Of a stretch of 64,000 nt of DNA, positions 60,574 to 64,000 are shown piece after piece. Under the pieces are notes generated by a model. The model had not been told where the DNA came from and did not search any database. It saw only the letters and a list, made by a program, of their open reading frames with translations. The translations under genes were made by a program, and so were the position numbers. Source of the DNA: UJ101 sp965262705 (GTDB lineage: Bacteria > Bacteroidota > Bacteroidia > Flavobacteriales > UJ101); NCBI GenBank assembly GCA_965262705.1, contig OZ253556.1, positions 1,116,001 to 1,180,000 on the forward strand. The letters are read 5' to 3'. Within the stretch, counting starts at the first letter, position 1, and each line of letters starts with the position of its first letter.

Positions 60574-60737
60574 GAGACCGTTGCAGAACACATAAAAAAG
60601 TATGAAAAAGAAAGTGTTTAGCTTCAAACTGCTTCCTTCTCAAAAAATTAAAATCCTCACAACCAAAAGGTTGCTTCGGCGTTTAACTTTTATCTGGCGT
60701 TGCATTTTTTTGCTAAAGTACTTTTTGCAACGGTCTC
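60574..60737 (-). mobile_element. MITE with 5-bp target duplication
   Basis: 164 bp, both 12-bp ends perfect, flanked by ATTCT (60569-60573) and ATTCT (60738-60742). It fills most of the divergent gap between DUF3078 and gpmI. Confidence 0.93.
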
Positions 60738-60880
60738 ATTCTGCATAAACTTGGTGAAAGGTTATAAAAACCATAGCTTTGCCTATTTTATGTACTAAAG
60801 AGGCCTTACAGCGGGTGCTTACCTGCAGTTGCTAAAATACTTTTTGCAAAGGGCTCTTAAAATATTTAAATAAGAATTTT

Positions 60881-62434
60881 ATGACTAAAAAAGTTATACT
60901 AATGATTTTAGATGGTTGGGGATTGGCAAAAGACAAAAGCGTATCAGCGATTGACCTGGCTCAAACTCCTTTTATTGACTCTCTTTATAAAAAATATTCT
61001 CATGCACAATTAGAGGCCTCCGAACTGGCAGTAGGCTTACCTAAAGGACAAATGGGTAATTCTGAGGTAGGGCACATGAATTTGGGTGCAGGGCGTATTG
61101 TTTATCAAAATTTAGTTAAAATCGGAATGGCGATTGAAAATGGTCAGTTTAAAGAAAATAAAGTGTTTAAAGAAGCGCTGGCATTAGCTAAAAAAGAAAA
61201 GAAAAGAATCCATCTTATCGGGTTACTATCGGATGGAGGCGTTCATTCACATATTGATCATTTAGAAGGAATGTTAAAAATAATAGCTGACGAGGGCTTA
61301 AAGGAAGTTTTTGTTCACGCGTTTACTGATGGAAGAGATGTAGATCCAAAATCAGGAGAACCCTTTATAAAAGATTTGCTGCAAACTCTTCAGAGAACCA
61401 CCGGAGAATTAGCCTCGGTTACCGGGCGCTACTATGCCATGGATCGAGATCGAAGATGGAAACGTATAAAACTGGCTTATGATGCTATGGTAAATGGAAT
61501 AGGAGTACAGACAAAAGACCCGCTTTCGGCCATTCAAAAATCCTATAAAGAGAGGGTTACAGATGAATTTTTAAAGCCAATTGTAGTGATTAAAAACAAT
61601 CAGCCGATTGCTAAAATAAAGGACGGCGAGATAGTTATTAATTTTAATTTCCGAACAGATCGGGGACGGCAGATTTCTATGGCATTAACGCAAGAGAATT
61701 TCCTGTCTCCTCAAACTCATTCTCAAGACGCATCATTTCCTAAAGAAATGAAAAAGTTGAATATCCACTACATTACAATGACTGAATATGATCAGGACTT
61801 TAAAAACGTACAGGTTATATTTCCCTCTAGCCCACTAAAAAATACTTTAGGCGAAGTACTAGAAAAGCATCATAAAAAGCAAATCCGCATTGCAGAAACA
61901 GAAAAATACCCGCATGTAACCTTTTTCTTTTCAGGCGGACAAGAAAAAGAATTTAGTGGTGAAAAGCGTATTTTATGTCCCTCACCACAAGATGTTGCAA
62001 CCTATGATTTGAAACCTGAAATGGCAGCTTTTGACATACGTAACGCAATTATACCTGAATTGGAAAAGCAACAAGCCGATTTCGTATGCCTTAACTTTGC
62101 TAACCCAGATATGGTAGGACATACTGGAGTGATGAAGGCTGCTATAAAGGCTTGTGAAACAGTCGATCAATGTGCAAAAGACGTAATAGAGAGTGCATTA
62201 AAAAATAATTATACCATAATTGTTATAGCTGATCATGGTAATGCGGATTGCCTCATTAACCCCGATGGTACACCTAACACGGCACATACAACACAACCCG
62301 TTCCTTTTATTTTGGTTGATAACCCCTTGAAAACACCCTTGAAAAATGGAAAATTAGGAGATATCGCGCCAACGATACTAAAACTCATGGGAATTCCAAA
62401 ACCTGAAGAGATGACAGGGATGAGTTTAGTTTAA
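60881..62434 (+). CDS. gpmI: 2,3-bisphosphoglycerate-independent phosphoglycerate mutase
   Basis: Interconverts 3- and 2-phosphoglycerate in glycolysis. 517 aa, alkaline-phosphatase fold: 'KVILMILDGWGLA' (metal Asp), nucleophile Ser in 'KGQMGNSEVGHMNLGAGRIVYQ', 'LLSDGGVHSHIDHL', 'HAFTDGRDVDPKSG', 'GRYYAMDRDRRWKRIKLAYDAMV', 'NFRTDRGRQIS', 'NFANPDMVGHTGVMKAAIKACETVD', 'IIVIADHGNADCL', 'AHTTQPVPFILV'. Two Mn ions bind at these Asp/His residues. The HAD gene follows 74 bases later on the same strand. Confidence 0.97.
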   Translation: MTKKVILMILDGWGLAKDKSVSAIDLAQTPFIDSLYKKYSHAQLEASELAVGLPKGQMGNSEVGHMNLGAGRIVYQNLVKIGMAIENGQFKENKVFKEALALAKKEKKRIHLIGLLSDGGVHSHIDHLEGMLKIIADEGLKEVFVHAFTDGRDVDPKSGEPFIKDLLQTLQRTTGELASVTGRYYAMDRDRRWKRIKLAYDAMVNGIGVQTKDPLSAIQKSYKERVTDEFLKPIVVIKNNQPIAKIKDGEIVINFNFRTDRGRQISMALTQENFLSPQTHSQDASFPKEMKKLNIHYITMTEYDQDFKNVQVIFPSSPLKNTLGEVLEKHHKKQIRIAETEKYPHVTFFFSGGQEKEFSGEKRILCPSPQDVATYDLKPEMAAFDIRNAIIPELEKQQADFVCLNFANPDMVGHTGVMKAAIKACETVDQCAKDVIESALKNNYTIIVIADHGNADCLINPDGTPNTAHTTQPVPFILVDNPLKTPLKNGKLGDIAPTILKLMGIPKPEEMTGMSLV

Positions 62435-62508
62435 CATTTTATTAAAATTTTTTTTAAAAATTTATATAACATAGATATAAAAACATTTAAATATATAAAA
62501 ATATTTTT

Positions 62509-62937
62509 ATGAAATTAGCTAAAATTATAGCCATAGATTTTGATGGAACTATTGTAGAAGATGATTACCCCAATATAGGTGCTCCTCGTTTATTTGCTTT
62601 CGAGACACTAAAAAAACTTCAGATTGAAGGTTATCGTTTGATATTATGGACTTACCGCAGCGGGAAAACTTTAGAGGAAGCAGTTGAATTTTGTAGAAAA
62701 AACGGGGTCGAATTTTATGCCGTTAATCATAGCTTTGAAGGAGAAAAATTTGATTGTAACAACCAAAGCCGAAAAATTAACGTAGATTATTTTGTAGATG
62801 ATAGAAATGTAGGCGGATTCCCCGGTTGGGGTGAAGTATATAGTATTATTACGGAAAAAAGAACACTAGATTTTGAGAAAGCTAAAAGCATGAAAAGAAG
62901 GAGAAAAAAACGTTTTTTTATTTTTTTTGCATTGTAG
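62509..62937 (+). CDS. HAD-like hydrolase (BT0820 type)
   Basis: 142-aa HAD-superfamily protein: motif I 'IIAIDFDGTIVEDDYP' (Asp10, Asp12), motif II around 'LILWTYRSGKTLEEAVEFC', motif III/IV 'NVDYFVDDRNVGGFPGWGEV'. The short length with a minimal cap fits the small phosphatase subgroup known from Bacteroides. The basic tail 'SMKRRRKKRFFIFF' is unusual. Its stop codon overlaps the first base of a short MITE derivative, so the tail may have been altered by that insertion. Substrate unknown. Confidence 0.85.
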   Translation: MKLAKIIAIDFDGTIVEDDYPNIGAPRLFAFETLKKLQIEGYRLILWTYRSGKTLEEAVEFCRKNGVEFYAVNHSFEGEKFDCNNQSRKINVDYFVDDRNVGGFPGWGEVYSIITEKRTLDFEKAKSMKRRRKKRFFIFFAL

Positions 62938-63008
62938 AGACCGTTGTAAAAATTACTCTAACCGCTACAATTCAGCGAAGACTAAAGCGCTCAAACTACA
63001 AAAGTCTC
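62937..63008. repeat. 72-bp MITE derivative
   Basis: GAGACCGTTGTAAAAATTAC ... CAAAAGTCTC, containing a decayed CAATTCAGCGAAGACTAAAG module. It lies between the HAD gene and prfC. Confidence 0.6.
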
Positions 63009-63039
63009 ATCCTTAAATATCCATCCTCGTCTTTTTATT

Positions 63040-63047
63040 TATATTTG
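63040..63047 (+). promoter_or_regulatory. -7 box (TATATTTG) for prfC
   Basis: TAnnTTTG 26 bases before the TTG start at 63074; it supports that start. Confidence 0.5.
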
Positions 63048-63073
63048 CGCCAAAAATTCAATCTATCCATATT

Positions 63074-64000
63074 TTGGGATTTATAGAAGAAATAAGACGT
63101 AGAAGAACTTTTGGTATTATATCGCACCCTGACGCAGGGAAGACTACTTTAACTGAAAAATTACTCCTTTTTGGGGGTGCTGTTCAGGAAGCGGGCGCCG
63201 TTAAAAGTAACAAAATAAAAAAGGGAGCCACCTCCGATTTTATGGAAATCGAACGCCAAAGAGGAATTTCTGTGGCTACCTCTGTACTGGCTTTTGAATA
63301 TAAAAATAAGAAAATCAATATATTAGATACACCGGGGCATAAAGATTTTGCAGAAGATACTTTCAGGACATTAACTGCTGTGGATAGTGTGATGGTAGTG
63401 ATAGACGTTGCAAAAGGAGTAGAAGCTCAGACAGAGAAGCTGGTAAATGTCTGTAGAATGCGGAATATTCCAATGATTATCTTTATCAATAAGCTGGATC
63501 GAGAGGGAAAAGATGCTTTTGATTTAATGGATGAAGTTGAAGAAAAACTACAATTAAGCGTAGCTCCTATGTCTTTTCCTATAGGGATGGGAAAAGAATT
63601 TAAAGGTATTTACAATATTTGGGAAAAAAATCTTACACTTTTTACGGAAGACCGCAAGCAAAAAATTGCAGATTCAATTAAAATTTCAAATTTGAATAAC
63701 TCAAAAGTATATGGGTTAATCGGGCAGAAGGCAGCAGATACCTTACGCGAAGAAACGGAATTAGCGATAGCAGGTTATAATAAGTTTAACAAAGAAGATT
63801 ATCTGAAAGGAACTTTACAGCCTATATTTTTTGGATCAGCACTTAACAATTTTGGCGTTCGGGAGTTGCTGGATACTTTTATTGAAATTGCACCGCCTCC
63901 TCGTGGAAAAGAAGCAGATATTCGTTATGTATCGCCTGATGAGAGCAAATTTACCGGCTTTGTTTTTAAGATTCACGCGAATATGGACCCCAAACACCGA
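63074..64000 (+). CDS. prfC: peptide chain release factor 3 (partial, runs off the end)
   Basis: Translational GTPase that frees RF1/RF2 from the ribosome after termination. 309 codons are visible and the frame is open to the last base. 'FIEEIRRRRTFGIISHPDAGKTTLTEKLLLFGGAVQEAGAVKSN' (G1), 'GATSDFMEIERQRGISVATSVL' (G2), 'ILDTPGHKDFAEDTFRTLTAVDS' (G3), 'FINKLDREGKDAFDL' (G4), then 'PIFFGSALNNFGVRELLDTFIEIAPPPRG'. The start is TTG 63074 (MGFIEEIRRRR...), the only codon that gives the family N-terminus. Confidence 0.95.
   Translation, partial: MGFIEEIRRRRTFGIISHPDAGKTTLTEKLLLFGGAVQEAGAVKSNKIKKGATSDFMEIERQRGISVATSVLAFEYKNKKINILDTPGHKDFAEDTFRTLTAVDSVMVVIDVAKGVEAQTEKLVNVCRMRNIPMIIFINKLDREGKDAFDLMDEVEEKLQLSVAPMSFPIGMGKEFKGIYNIWEKNLTLFTEDRKQKIADSIKISNLNNSKVYGLIGQKAADTLREETELAIAGYNKFNKEDYLKGTLQPIFFGSALNNFGVRELLDTFIEIAPPPRGKEADIRYVSPDESKFTGFVFKIHANMDPKHR

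Overview
The window looks like chromosome from an AT-rich member of the Bacteroidota, most probably class Flavobacteriia. Several things point there. Many genes start just downstream of a TAnnTTTG box, the Bacteroidota -7 element, and Shine-Dalgarno sites are weak. There is a fused MurF-alanine racemase, a gcvH-VanZ-tonB cluster, a C-terminal fragment resembling the valS end of this group, a DUF3078 protein, and a 'VGIGT..P....LDVNGKVKIR' secreted protein. I cannot name the species from sequence alone.

Layout. 0-12.4 kb holds housekeeping genes: the valS end, a lipoprotein peroxiredoxin, 5-formyl-THF cyclo-ligase, an LptF/G permease, a divergent HTTM/DCC pair, asd, lepA, a class IV aminotransferase with a START-like partner, and dnaB. 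12.4-24.5 kb is an accessory stretch: a C1q-like secreted protein, half of a broken IS, a 42-bp minisatellite, a cluster of three SDR oxidoreductases with three small membrane proteins, a broken HU-like gene, a 22-bp minisatellite, a nuclease-family exoprotein, and a galactofuranose pair (glf plus glycosyltransferase). 24.1-31.6 kb, after a lone VOC gene, is an envelope operon on the minus strand: outer-membrane barrel, TPR protein, LptC, CNNM/CorC protein, PpiD-like chaperone. 32-43 kb has katA, a TrmH-type methyltransferase, a nested IS/MITE complex, and a TetR-TolC-adaptor-RND efflux operon. 43-64 kb is again mostly housekeeping: ffh, tpx, ferredoxin, a TIGR02757 protein, fabD, tonB, VanZ, gcvH, murF-alr, tdk, a thiolase, atpG, an amidohydrolase, DUF3078, gpmI, a HAD protein and the start of prfC.

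The dominant non-coding feature is a repeat family found in a large share of the intergenic gaps. It is a palindromic element of about 165 bp with ends GAGACCGTTGCA/TGCAACGGTCTC. I read it as a MITE (non-autonomous miniature transposon). Six copies have exact 5-bp target duplications. A wrecked IS5-like transposase element at 34.6-36.1 kb has the same ends and also a 5-bp duplication, so it is the likely parent. That IS sits inside an older MITE and carries a younger MITE inside its own transposase gene. MITE copies have truncated an HU-like gene, supply the start codon of lptC, and carry further nested repeat modules. A second class of structured repeat (four copies) resembles hairpin-rich elements that I recall as common in flavobacterial intergenic regions, possibly the Flavo-1 RNA motif.

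I saw no tRNA, rRNA or CRISPR array.
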